Shown here one piece after another: positions 1 through 7,459 of a stretch of DNA of 33,808 nt (position 1 is the stretch's first letter; every line of letters begins with the position of its first letter). The stretch is taken from assembly GCF_006539685.1 (NCBI RefSeq), contig NZ_BJNM01000024.1, forward strand, positions 1-33,808, in the 5' to 3' direction. This stretch comes from Gluconobacter oxydans. Lineage in GTDB: Bacteria; Pseudomonadota; Alphaproteobacteria; Acetobacterales; Acetobacteraceae. The notes below the pieces were generated by a model. The model searched no databases, was not told the origin of the DNA, and saw only the letters and a program-made list of their open reading frames with translations. The translations under genes and the position numbers were made by a program.

Positions 1-233
1 CCCATCAAACCCCGGGACCAAACACCTAGCGAGATCGGGAGTTGTGAGCTGGGCATAGACGATTTTGCCAGGCAGGACCTTGGCCTCGCTGGCGGGAGCC
101 GGGGCCGTCGTCTGCGCATGGGCGCCGGACAGCGGGGCTGTCAGGGCGAGACCGATGGAAAGAGCCGCTGACAGCGTGACGGCAGCCGTACCTGCTCGGG
201 AAGGACGGGGGAAGGACGGGGAAAGGGCGGCAA
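1..233 (-). pseudogene. 5' part of an exported protein gene, frameshifted by an 11-bp duplication; runs off the left edge
   Basis: Read leftward, one frame encodes a clear signal peptide core (AAVTLSAALSIGLALTAP, then LSGAHA as a likely cleavage site) followed by a mature start QTTAPAPASEAKVLPGKIVY. That frame has no upstream ATG, GTG or TTG. A TTG at 233-231 has an excellent ribosome binding site (AGAAGGAG at 248-241, 7 nt away) but is in another frame. An exact 11-bp tandem duplication at 200-221 separates the two. Deleting one copy joins TTG to the signal peptide as MPPFPRPSRAGTAAVTLS, so the duplication is the likely cause of inactivation. An in-frame ATG at 302 could give a longer N-terminus. 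The segment IVYAQLTTPDLAR resembles the start of VOC (glyoxalase/bleomycin-resistance) domains, but the residues after it (CLVPGFDG) do not continue that pattern. Product identity is therefore tentative. A sequencing error is the alternative to true inactivation. Confidence 0.6.
200..221. repeat. 11-bp perfect tandem duplication (gaaggacgggg x2)
   Basis: Two exact adjacent copies occupy 200-210 and 211-221. Since 11 is not a multiple of three, the second copy shifts the reading frame of the leftward signal-peptide gene. This is consistent with replication slippage. Confidence 0.85.
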
Positions 234-342
234 GGCGGCACTCCTTCTGTTCTGGCCCGCACGCAGCGCCTGCTGGCGCCCGGTGAGGCGGAGAGGGGAC
301 ATCCTGTGGTTCCCCGGAATAGGGGCATGACGTTTCATGTCC

Positions 343-360
343 CATTCCGTTCCCGGAATG
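343..360. terminator. Inverted repeat downstream of the DUF1489 gene
   Basis: CATTCCG and CGGAATG form a perfect 7-bp stem around a 4-nt loop, 35 bp past the DUF1489 stop codon and upstream of the left-edge gene. There is no following T run. It could be a weak terminator for the leftward series or an operator for the left-edge gene. A shorter CCCC/GGGG repeat sits beside it at 312-325. The rest of 234-394 holds no gene I can support. Confidence 0.3.
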
Positions 361-394
361 CAGCAAAAATGAGGCAGGTCCCTGTCGGGGAAAC

Positions 395-814
395 TCAGAT
401 CAGGGCCAGCTCGGCCAGTTCGCGACGCAACTGGGGCGGAAGATCAGCAATTCCGTCCTGCGTCAGGCTGTTGCCGAGATCCGGCGGGGCATCTTTGGGT
501 TCCAGATAGCGCCAGCCCTGAAAGGGGCGCATGGGGCGTGGCTGGACCGGGATGATGTCATCGGACACGACGATCAGCGTGCCCGTGCTGCCATCCGCAC
601 GCTGGCAGGATTTCAGCCCGATAATGGGCTGGCGGCACAGGATCATGCCGTCCATCACGCGGTACAGCGAGCCACCGTCCAGCACCTCTTCGGCCCGTTT
701 GGGCATGGTGCGGGTCTGGACGGTGGCGTGGCCGTTGACGCGGTAGTGGTTCAGCCGTTCGCGCAGGACTTCAAGGCTCGGGCAGCCGACGGCCAGCTTG
801 ATGATGTTCAGCAT
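395..814 (-). CDS. DUF1489 family protein
   Basis: This 139-residue protein begins MLNIIKLAVG and contains the block RAEEVLDGGSLYRVMDGMIL, typical of the alphaproteobacterial DUF1489 family, whose function is unknown to me. The length suits the family. There is no signal peptide or membrane segment, so it is probably cytoplasmic. It lies 26 bp downstream of the nucleoside hydrolase-like gene on the same strand and is the last gene of the leftward kup-hemW series, so co-transcription is likely. An AAGGAGG sequence lies upstream of the ATG, but at an unusually long spacing of about 13 nt. No alternative start fits better. Confidence 0.8.
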   Translation of the reverse strand: MLNIIKLAVGCPSLEVLRERLNHYRVNGHATVQTRTMPKRAEEVLDGGSLYRVMDGMILCRQPIIGLKSCQRADGSTGTLIVVSDDIIPVQPRPMRPFQGWRYLEPKDAPPDLGNSLTQDGIADLPPQLRRELAELALI

Positions 815-840
815 GTGTGTCGGGTGCCCTCCTTAAGCTC

Positions 841-1941
841 TTAGTGCGTGCCCAGAGCGTTCTGGGACTGAGAGACGAAATCGTTGATGAAGCGCGTCTT
901 GTCGATGGACTGCACGATCTTCACCTTGCGCAGGCCCATGGCCTTCGGAGCCGTGGAATCCGGCCAGATATGGGCGTGGCCGTAATCCATGCCATGTTCG
1001 ATGTTGATGTCCATAACGGCCGTAACGGATTTCGTAACCAGTGTGGGATCAACGGCGATGGCGGAGGTCAGTTCATCCCACAGCGGCAGGGGGGCCTGAT
1101 ACTTTTTCAGGTAATCCGTGACGGCGTTATGCTTCTCATCGATCCGGTCCGCGAGTTCCGGCGTCATCATGATGTCGTTCGAGACATTGCCGACGCAGGT
1201 GATGGAGGCCCAGGGCGCAGTCAGGGTGATGCGGGCGGCTTCGGGGTCCATGATCATGTTGAAGTCGGACGCGAAATCGGCATTGCCGGTGACGGACATC
1301 ATGCTGGCATCGAGCAGACCGCCCATGAAGACAAGCTGCTTCGCAGTCGCTGCAAAAGTCGGGTCGATGCGGATGGCGAGCGCAAGGTTCGTCAGCGGGC
1401 CTGCGGCGATGACCGTGACCTGATGCGGATGGGCGTGGACCTCGCGGATCAGGAACATGGCGGCCGGCAGGGGATCGGCCGCGATATGCGGTGCGCCTTC
1501 CGGCAGCTTGCCGACGGGGGGCTGCGTGGCCGGGACGTGCTCGATGGAGCCGAGACCGCCCCAGGCGCCCTTCCACGGAATGACACCGAACTGCTGTTCG
1601 CGCAGCTTCGTCTCAGCCACCGTGTTGACCAGCGGCGTGGTGGCGCCGTCAGCGACGGGGATCTGTGTCTGGCGGGCGATTTCCAGAAAGCGGAGGGCAT
1701 GCGCCGTGCCCGCGTTTTCCCAGTCATCGCCGATGACGGAGGTCAGGCCGAGCAGCGTCACGCCGGGGCGGTTGAGCAGCGGAATGATGGACTGGATGTT
1801 GGAGCCGCCCGGGCCGAGGAAGTCGTTATCGAGTACGACGTAGTTCGGAGCAGGGCTTGAGGCAGGAGCAGCGTTCGCAGCAGCAAGCGGGGCCAGCACG
1901 GTGCAGGCGGCCAGAAGGGCAGAGAGAATGGGTCGGCGCAT
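841..1941 (-). CDS. Exported nucleoside hydrolase-like protein (IUNH family, divergent active site)
   Basis: This 366-residue protein has a signal peptide (hydrophobic residues about 6-22, likely cut after ANA at 23-24), so it should be periplasmic or secreted. The fold of inosine-uridine-preferring nucleoside hydrolases, which split the N-glycosidic bond of nucleosides, shows in LDND near residue 37, LLGLTSVIGD, AAGPLTNLALAI, MGG, FNMIMDPEAA and a late WDEL. The canonical calcium-binding start is D-x-D-x-x-x-D-D. Here the first two Asp are kept (D38, D40), but the last two are replaced by Pro44 and Gly45. The block DNDFLGPGG recalls divergent fungal-type members. The substrate may differ from classical nucleosides, or activity may be reduced. 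The gene follows hemW after 36 bp, probably in the same transcript. An exported purine or pyrimidine salvage enzyme is the simplest reading. Confidence 0.8.
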   Translation of the reverse strand: MRRPILSALLAACTVLAPLAAANAAPASSPAPNYVVLDNDFLGPGGSNIQSIIPLLNRPGVTLLGLTSVIGDDWENAGTAHALRFLEIARQTQIPVADGATTPLVNTVAETKLREQQFGVIPWKGAWGGLGSIEHVPATQPPVGKLPEGAPHIAADPLPAAMFLIREVHAHPHQVTVIAAGPLTNLALAIRIDPTFAATAKQLVFMGGLLDASMMSVTGNADFASDFNMIMDPEAARITLTAPWASITCVGNVSNDIMMTPELADRIDEKHNAVTDYLKKYQAPLPLWDELTSAIAVDPTLVTKSVTAVMDINIEHGMDYGHAHIWPDSTAPKAMGLRKVKIVQSIDKTRFINDFVSQSQNALGTH

Positions 1942-1977
1942 GGTCTCTTCCAGATGGATTAAGACCGGATCATGCCT

Positions 1978-3156
1978 TCAAGTGACCAGTCGCGCCAGTA
2001 TTGCTTCAAGCCGGAGCCGTCCTTCGCCCGTCGCGCGCAGAATGCCGTTGTCCCGCTCAAGGTAGTTTTCCTCAATGCAGGCTTCGAGCAGGGCCGGGTC
2101 CACACAGTCCATGAGCGCTCGTCCCGTGCGGGCAGCAAAGCGGGCTGCGTCGATCCCTTCGGATAGACGCAGCCCCATCAGCAGCGCCTCGCGACCCTTT
2201 TCTTCCGGACTGAGGAGCGTTTCCTCCGTGCTGCCGGAGCCTGTCTTTTCGATGCGCTCGGCCCAGGGCTCCGGCGCGCGATGGCGGCGGGTGGCGTAGA
2301 GTTCGCCATCCAGCGTAAGTCGGCCATGGGCGCCGGGGCCGATGCCGATATAGTCCGCATAGCGCCAGTAGGTCAGATTGTGTCGGCTTTCCGCGCCGGG
2401 GCGGGCGTAGTTCGAGACTTCGTAAGGCAGCAGACCATGACGGGCGGCTATTTCGCCGGTCAGGTCATAGAGGCGGGCGGCGGTGTCTTCGTCGGGCAGG
2501 GTGAGTTCACCGCGCCGGTGCATGGCTTCGAACTTCGTGCCGGGCTCGATGGTGAGCTGATACAGCGACAGGTGATCGGCCACGAGGTCGAGTGCGGTGG
2601 TGAGTTCGTCCGTCCAGTCGGCGTCGCTCTGGCCCGGGCGGGCGTAGATCAGGTCGAAGGAAATCCGCGGGAACAGGGTGCGGGCGGTTTCGAGCGCGCG
2701 GATGGCCTGTGTGGCGGAGTGTTCGCGGCCGAGCTTGCGCAGCGCATCGTCACGCAGGCTCTGCACGCCGAGCGAGACGCGGTTGACGCCTGCCTGACGG
2801 AAGGCCGCGAATTTTCCAGCCTCGACGCTGGTCGGATTGGCTTCGAGCGTGATTTCGAGATCATCTTCCGCATCGAACAGGCGATGCGCGTCTTCGATCA
2901 GGGCGGCGACGGTTTCGGGCGCCATGAGCGACGGCGTGCCCCCGCCGAAGAAGATCGAACGCAGGGGGCGTTTGACGCCGTCGCGGGTCAGGCGGGCGGC
3001 GTCATGGGCCAGTTCGCGGCGCAGGACCTCGGCGAAGCGCTGCTGCGGGATCACCTCCCGGACATGGGAGTTGAAATCGCAGTAGGGGCACTTCGCCAGA
3101 CAGAATGGCCAGTGGATGTAGAGGGAGAGCGGGCCGGGTTGTGATGTGGTTGTCAA
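1978..3156 (-). CDS. hemW: HemW, radical SAM haem chaperone
   Basis: This 392-residue radical SAM protein opens with LSLYIHWPFC and the cluster motif C19-x3-C23-x2-C26 (CLAKCPYCDFNSH). Phe follows at position 28, where true HemN coproporphyrinogen dehydrogenases have a fourth Cys. With GGGTPSL, VSLGVQSL, and the late HNLTYW and GIGPGAHG blocks, this marks HemW, a haem-binding haem-delivery protein, rather than HemN. Radical SAM coproporphyrinogen dehydrogenase is the usual misannotation. The start codon is TTG, overlapping the TGA of kup (TTGA at 3156-3153). No later start keeps the conserved N-terminus, so translational coupling to kup is likely. Confidence 0.9.
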   Translation of the reverse strand: MTTTSQPGPLSLYIHWPFCLAKCPYCDFNSHVREVIPQQRFAEVLRRELAHDAARLTRDGVKRPLRSIFFGGGTPSLMAPETVAALIEDAHRLFDAEDDLEITLEANPTSVEAGKFAAFRQAGVNRVSLGVQSLRDDALRKLGREHSATQAIRALETARTLFPRISFDLIYARPGQSDADWTDELTTALDLVADHLSLYQLTIEPGTKFEAMHRRGELTLPDEDTAARLYDLTGEIAARHGLLPYEVSNYARPGAESRHNLTYWRYADYIGIGPGAHGRLTLDGELYATRRHRAPEPWAERIEKTGSGSTEETLLSPEEKGREALLMGLRLSEGIDAARFAARTGRALMDCVDPALLEACIEENYLERDNGILRATGEGRLRLEAILARLVT

Positions 3157-5180
3157 ATGGCGATCCGGACGCCGAACTCCACCACGCGGTCAGGCGGGAT
3201 GCGCAGGAACTCTGTCGTGGAGGCGGCATTGCGCAGGAGGAAAAGGAAGATCCACATCCGCCAGAGCTGCATCTTCGGCACACGGGAGCGCACGACCAAC
3301 TCATGCGAGGTGAAGTACGACGCCTGGATGGCATCGAACGCCACGCCGAGCGCATTCAGCTCCAGCAGCGCACGCGGAAGGTTGGGCATTTCCATGAAGC
3401 CGTAGCGGACGATGACGCGGTGGATGTTCGGCGCCAGTTCCTGAACGATGGCGCGATGCCCGCGCTCGGCTTCCGGCTGGTCAAGGTTTTCGACCGTCAC
3501 GAACAGGATGTGATCGTGCAGGACCTTGTTGTGCTTGAGGTTATGCAGCAGCGAATTCGGCACGATGTCCGGATTGGCGGTCAGGAAGACCGCCAGGCCG
3601 GGGACGCGGATCGTGCGGGACTGCGGTAGACGGGCGAGGAAGGAGCCCATTGGCATGGAATCTGCCTGCTGACGGGCCGCAATGAGGCTGCGTCCGCGCT
3701 TCCAGGTGGTCATGATGATGGTGCTGATGATGCCGATCGCCAGCGGGACCCAGCCGCCATCGGGGATTTTGAGTACGTTCGCCGAGAAGAAAATGCTGTC
3801 CACGATGAAGAAGAAGCCGAAGACGATCGCAACCGTCGCGGATTTCCATTTGAAGACGCGGCGGAACACCACCATCGCCAGCACGCAGGTGCACAGGAAC
3901 GTGCCCGTCACGGCGATGCCGTAAGCCGCGGCGAGGGCCGAGGATGTGCGGAACGCCAGAACCAGAACCAGCGCACCGAAGGCCAGGATCCAGTTCAGCG
4001 ACGGCAGGTAGATCTGTGCTTCCTCGGAGGCGTTGGTGTGCATGATGCGTGTGCGGGGCAGATAGCCGAGCTGGATGAGCTGGCGGCACAGGGAAAAGCT
4101 GCCCGAGATGCCGGCCTGCGAGGCGATCACGGTCGCAAACGTCGCAAGGACCAGCATCGGGATCTGCGCCCAGTGCGGCACCAGAAGATAGAACGGGTTG
4201 GACAGGGCATGCGGATCGCGGATCAGCAGGGCGGCCTGTCCGAAATAGTTCAGGGTCAGGGACGGCAGGACGAAGAACAGCCAGGCCTTGCGGATGGGCG
4301 CACGGCCGAAATGCCCCATATCGGCGTAAAGCGCTTCCGCACCTGTCACGGAGAGCACGACCGAACCCAGTGCGATGAACGACAGATAGCCGTGAAGAAC
4401 GATGAATTCGAGCGCGAAAGTCGGGGACAGGGCAAGCAGGATATGCGGGTAGAGGAAAATGCCCTTGATGCCGAGAATGGCGAGCACGCTGAACCAGCAG
4501 ACCATGATCGGCCCGAAAGCCTTGCCGATCTTGCCCGTACCCAGCACCTGCACCGAGAACAGGGCGACCAGCACGACCATCGCCAGCGGAATGATGATGT
4601 GGCTGGCCGAGGGAACGGAAGTCTCGATGCCCTCCACGGCCGAAAGCACGGAAATGGCCGGGGTAATGATGCTGTCACCAAAGAACAGACAGGTACCCGC
4701 AATGCCCACGAGGCCGAAGAGCCATCGGAAATGCTGCGACTTGCACACGCGCTGGGCCAGGGACATGAGCGCGATGATGCCGCCTTCGCCATCATGGTCC
4801 GCCCTCATGATGAGGATGACGTATTTGATGGTGACGATGAGCATCAGCGCCCAGAAGGTCAGGCTGGCGAGCCCCATGATTTCCCAGGGCTGGGCCGGCG
4901 CCTTCGGCGAACTGACGATGCTGACCGAGGATTGCAGGGCATAGAGCGGGCTTGTGCCGATATCGCCATAGACCACACCCAGCACCGCGAGCAGGGCACC
5001 CATGCCGGCGGGACGCTCATGGCCGGAGCCCTCTTCTCCACCGCCGATTTCGTGGGTGTGTCCCTCCGAGCGGGCCTGCTCGATCGTCTGCACGATTCCG
5101 GCGGAGTCGTTGGGAATTCCTACGCCATGAGGAGGGTTTGAGGCGTGGTCACCGTCATGTTCAGGCATTGCTGGTTCCAT
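3153..5180 (-). CDS. kup: Kup low-affinity potassium uptake transporter
   Basis: This 675-residue polytopic inner-membrane protein of the KUP/HAK/KT family imports K+, probably by H+ symport. The family signature GVVYGDIGTSPLYAL lies at about 68-82, followed by about twelve hydrophobic segments up to residue ~480. Other conserved stretches are HDGEGGIIALMSL, FFGDSIITPAISVLSAVEG and a cytoplasmic C-terminal domain ending in VEFGVRIAI. The roughly 58-residue hydrophilic N-terminal extension, rich in His, Gly and Glu, is longer than in E. coli Kup but common in alphaproteobacteria. A second ATG four codons in is an alternative start. It lies 115 bp downstream of yggS and overlaps hemW. Confidence 0.95.
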   Translation of the reverse strand: MEPAMPEHDGDHASNPPHGVGIPNDSAGIVQTIEQARSEGHTHEIGGGEEGSGHERPAGMGALLAVLGVVYGDIGTSPLYALQSSVSIVSSPKAPAQPWEIMGLASLTFWALMLIVTIKYVILIMRADHDGEGGIIALMSLAQRVCKSQHFRWLFGLVGIAGTCLFFGDSIITPAISVLSAVEGIETSVPSASHIIIPLAMVVLVALFSVQVLGTGKIGKAFGPIMVCWFSVLAILGIKGIFLYPHILLALSPTFALEFIVLHGYLSFIALGSVVLSVTGAEALYADMGHFGRAPIRKAWLFFVLPSLTLNYFGQAALLIRDPHALSNPFYLLVPHWAQIPMLVLATFATVIASQAGISGSFSLCRQLIQLGYLPRTRIMHTNASEEAQIYLPSLNWILAFGALVLVLAFRTSSALAAAYGIAVTGTFLCTCVLAMVVFRRVFKWKSATVAIVFGFFFIVDSIFFSANVLKIPDGGWVPLAIGIISTIIMTTWKRGRSLIAARQQADSMPMGSFLARLPQSRTIRVPGLAVFLTANPDIVPNSLLHNLKHNKVLHDHILFVTVENLDQPEAERGHRAIVQELAPNIHRVIVRYGFMEMPNLPRALLELNALGVAFDAIQASYFTSHELVVRSRVPKMQLWRMWIFLFLLRNAASTTEFLRIPPDRVVEFGVRIAI

Positions 5181-5295
5181 TTACGGGCGTCAATAGAGTG
5201 CCGTTGTCTACTGTCGCAGCACCCTTCAAGCGCGGCTCCGCATCACGGCAACTGTCCCTCATGACAAGATTTCTGCGACGGACGCAAGCCGCGTG

Positions 5296-6009
5296 TCAGG
5301 ATTGTGGCGCGGGACGGCTTCCGAAAATGGCGGTTCCGACCCGGACCAGCGTTGCATTTTCGGCAATGGCCTTCTCAAAATCCGCTGACATGCCCATCGA
5401 CAGCACCGGCAGGCCGTGACGATGGCCCATCTGGCGCAGGAGACGGAAATGCGGGGTGGGGTCCTCGCCTTCGGGAGGGATGCACATCAGGCCACGGATT
5501 TTCGGACCGAACCTTTCGAGCGAGGCTTCGATGAAAGCATCCGCCTCTTCGCGCGGAACGCCGGATTTCTGCGGTTCGTCGCCGGTATTGACCTGCACGA
5601 GAAGCTCGGGAAGACGCCCGGCTTTCTGCGCGCCCTTCTCAATGGAGTCGGACAGGGACGGGCGGTCGAGGCTCTCGATCATGTCGGCGATCTGGCAGGC
5701 TTCGGCCGCCTTGTTGGTCTGAAGTCCGCCGATGATATGCAGCCGCAGGTCGGGCCAGCGCTGCCGGAGTTCCGGAAATTTGGAAGCCGCTTCCTGCACG
5801 CGGTTCTCGCCGAACAGGTGTTGGCCGGCATTCAGGGCGGCTTCCACGCTCTCGATCGGATGGAACTTGCTGACGGCGACGAGGGAGACATCCGCCTCTG
5901 CGCGTCCGGCCTTTTCGCAGGCCTGGGCGATGCGGTGACGGATAGCAGCGAGGTTCCCGCTGATAAGGTTCTGGGCAATAAGATCGGACATGTCTGGAGA
6001 AGACGCCAT
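5296..6009 (-). CDS. yggS: YggS/PROSC-type pyridoxal phosphate homeostasis protein
   Basis: This 237-residue single-domain PLP-binding protein binds PLP as a carrier or reservoir without a known enzymatic reaction. The PLP lysine is K48 in VSLVAVSKFHP. Other family blocks are LFGENRVQEA, LHIIGGLQTNKA, LLVQVNTGDEPQKSG, GLMCIPP, LSMGMSADFEKAI and VRVGTAIFG near the C-terminus. The frame stays open far upstream (to 6441), but that part is antisense to rsmB and unlike the family. ATG 6009 (MASSPDMSDL) or ATG 5991 (MSDLIAQ) is the true start; neither has a strong ribosome binding site. The gene diverges from rsmB and lies upstream of kup. Confidence 0.92.
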   Translation of the reverse strand: MASSPDMSDLIAQNLISGNLAAIRHRIAQACEKAGRAEADVSLVAVSKFHPIESVEAALNAGQHLFGENRVQEAASKFPELRQRWPDLRLHIIGGLQTNKAAEACQIADMIESLDRPSLSDSIEKGAQKAGRLPELLVQVNTGDEPQKSGVPREEADAFIEASLERFGPKIRGLMCIPPEGEDPTPHFRLLRQMGHRHGLPVLSMGMSADFEKAIAENATLVRVGTAIFGSRPAPQS

Positions 6010-6066
6010 TGCGTCCGTGGCCGCAAGATGCGATTTCGGCAGGATGCGAGAGATCGATAGCCTGTC

Positions 6067-7410
6067 ATGACCCAGACCCCTTCCAACACGTCGCCCCGCA
6101 ATCCGGCCTCCAAAACCCGGAACGGCGGACCACGCCGCCCCCAGGGAGGCCGTACGCCGCAGCGCCGTCCTGCGCCGGACCCGACGCGCGACCTGGCCTT
6201 TGATATCGTCTGTGGCGTGGTCGAGCATCGCCGGATGCTGGAGACGACGCTGGACCGTGCTGGCGCGATGGACGCGCGCGACCGTGCATCCGCGCATCGT
6301 CTGGCGGCAACGACCCTGCGTCATCTGGGCAGCATGACCGAACTGCTCCAGCCCCTGCTGCGGCGCGAACCGCCCGAGCCGGTGCGCTGTGCGCTGCTGA
6401 TGGGCGTGGCACAGCTTCTGCATCTGGAAACGCCGCCTCATGCGGCCGTGGGCACGATCGTGGACCTGCTTCGTCGTCGCGGTCTGGCCCCCTTCGCAGG
6501 GCTGGCCAATGCCGTTCTGCGGCGTGTCGCGCGTGAGGGGCAGGAGCTTCTGGACGGTCTGGACGAGGACCGGCTGGATGTGCCGCCCTGGCTGTGGAGC
6601 GCCTGGGGCAAGCGGGCCCGGGCGATTTCACGCGGCCTGCACCGTGAGGCCCCGCTGGATCTGACGCTGCGTCCGGGCGCGGTCGCACCGGAAGGGGGCG
6701 AGGTGCTGCCGACAGGCTCCGTCCGTTATCCGGCCGGCACGCGGATCACGACGCTGGAAGGCTTTGAGGACGGCGCATTCTGGGCGCAGGACGTGGCGGC
6801 GACGATGCCGGTCAAGCTCATGGGAGACGTGGCGGGCAAGACCGTTGTGGATCTCTGTGCAGCACCCGGCGGCAAAACGGCGCAGCTTGCGACGGCGGGC
6901 GCGCATGTCGTGGCGGTCGAGCGCGAGGAAGCGCGGGCCAAGCGGCTTGAAGAAAACATCGTGCGTCTGAAGCTGTCGGCAAAGACGGTCGTGGCGGATG
7001 CCGCAACATGGCGTCCGCAAACGCCGGTGGATATGGTCCTGCTGGATGCGCCGTGTTCCGCGACGGGGACACTGCGCCGCCATCCGGATGTGCTGTGGAT
7101 CAAGCGCCCGCGCGATGTGACGGCACTGGCGGAAGGTCAGGATGCGCTGATCGATGCCGCGCATGAGATGCTCAAGCCGGGCGGCGTGCTGCTTTATGCC
7201 GTATGCTCGCTTCAGGACGAGGAAGGCCCGGAGCGGATCAAGGCCGCGATTGCGCGTGGTGGCTGGAAGTTCGATCCATTCTCGGAAGCCGAACTGGCCG
7301 ATATGGCTGTCGCACGGACCTGGGACGGGATGTTCCGCACCCATCCGGGCCTGTGGAGCGAACTTGGCGGCATGGACGGGTTTTTCGCCGCGCGACTGAT
7401 CAAGGTCTGA
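6067..7410 (+). CDS. rsmB: RsmB/NOP-family 16S rRNA m5C methyltransferase
   Basis: This 447-residue SAM-dependent RNA cytosine-5 methyltransferase probably acts on 16S rRNA. A basic, Pro/Arg-rich N-terminus (about 1-40) leads into a NusB-like RNA-binding domain (about 40-180; LAFDIVCGVVEHRRMLE, AVGTIVDLLRR). The Rossmann catalytic domain follows, with the SAM motif VVDLCAAPGGKTAQLA near 260, VLLDAPCSATGTLRRHPD carrying Cys330, and LLYAVCSLQDEEG carrying Cys380. By family knowledge Cys380 is the nucleophile and Cys330 assists product release. Length and domain order match RsmB. It diverges from yggS and converges on the tas gene. Confidence 0.92.
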   Translation: MTQTPSNTSPRNPASKTRNGGPRRPQGGRTPQRRPAPDPTRDLAFDIVCGVVEHRRMLETTLDRAGAMDARDRASAHRLAATTLRHLGSMTELLQPLLRREPPEPVRCALLMGVAQLLHLETPPHAAVGTIVDLLRRRGLAPFAGLANAVLRRVAREGQELLDGLDEDRLDVPPWLWSAWGKRARAISRGLHREAPLDLTLRPGAVAPEGGEVLPTGSVRYPAGTRITTLEGFEDGAFWAQDVAATMPVKLMGDVAGKTVVDLCAAPGGKTAQLATAGAHVVAVEREEARAKRLEENIVRLKLSAKTVVADAATWRPQTPVDMVLLDAPCSATGTLRRHPDVLWIKRPRDVTALAEGQDALIDAAHEMLKPGGVLLYAVCSLQDEEGPERIKAAIARGGWKFDPFSEAELADMAVARTWDGMFRTHPGLWSELGGMDGFFAARLIKV

Positions 7411-7427
7411 TGCTGCCCGGCATCAGA
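7406..7427. terminator. Hairpin between convergent rsmB and tas
   Basis: TCTGATGC (7406-7413) and GCATCAGA (7420-7427) form a perfect 8-bp stem with a 6-nt loop. The left arm includes the rsmB stop codon. The hairpin lies between two converging genes, where a bidirectional terminator would be expected. There is no clear T tract. Confidence 0.45.
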
Positions 7428-7459
7428 GGCGCATAAGCCCCGATGCCGGATGCCCCGCC

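Noticed and set aside
817-5141. Long plus-strand open frames over the nucleoside hydrolase, hemW and kup genes
   Set aside because: They are antisense shadows typical of GC-rich DNA, with no recognisable motifs, rich in Arg, Gly and Asp.
6010-6441. N-terminal extension of yggS
   Set aside because: It is antisense to rsmB and unlike YggS proteins, which begin close to the chosen start.
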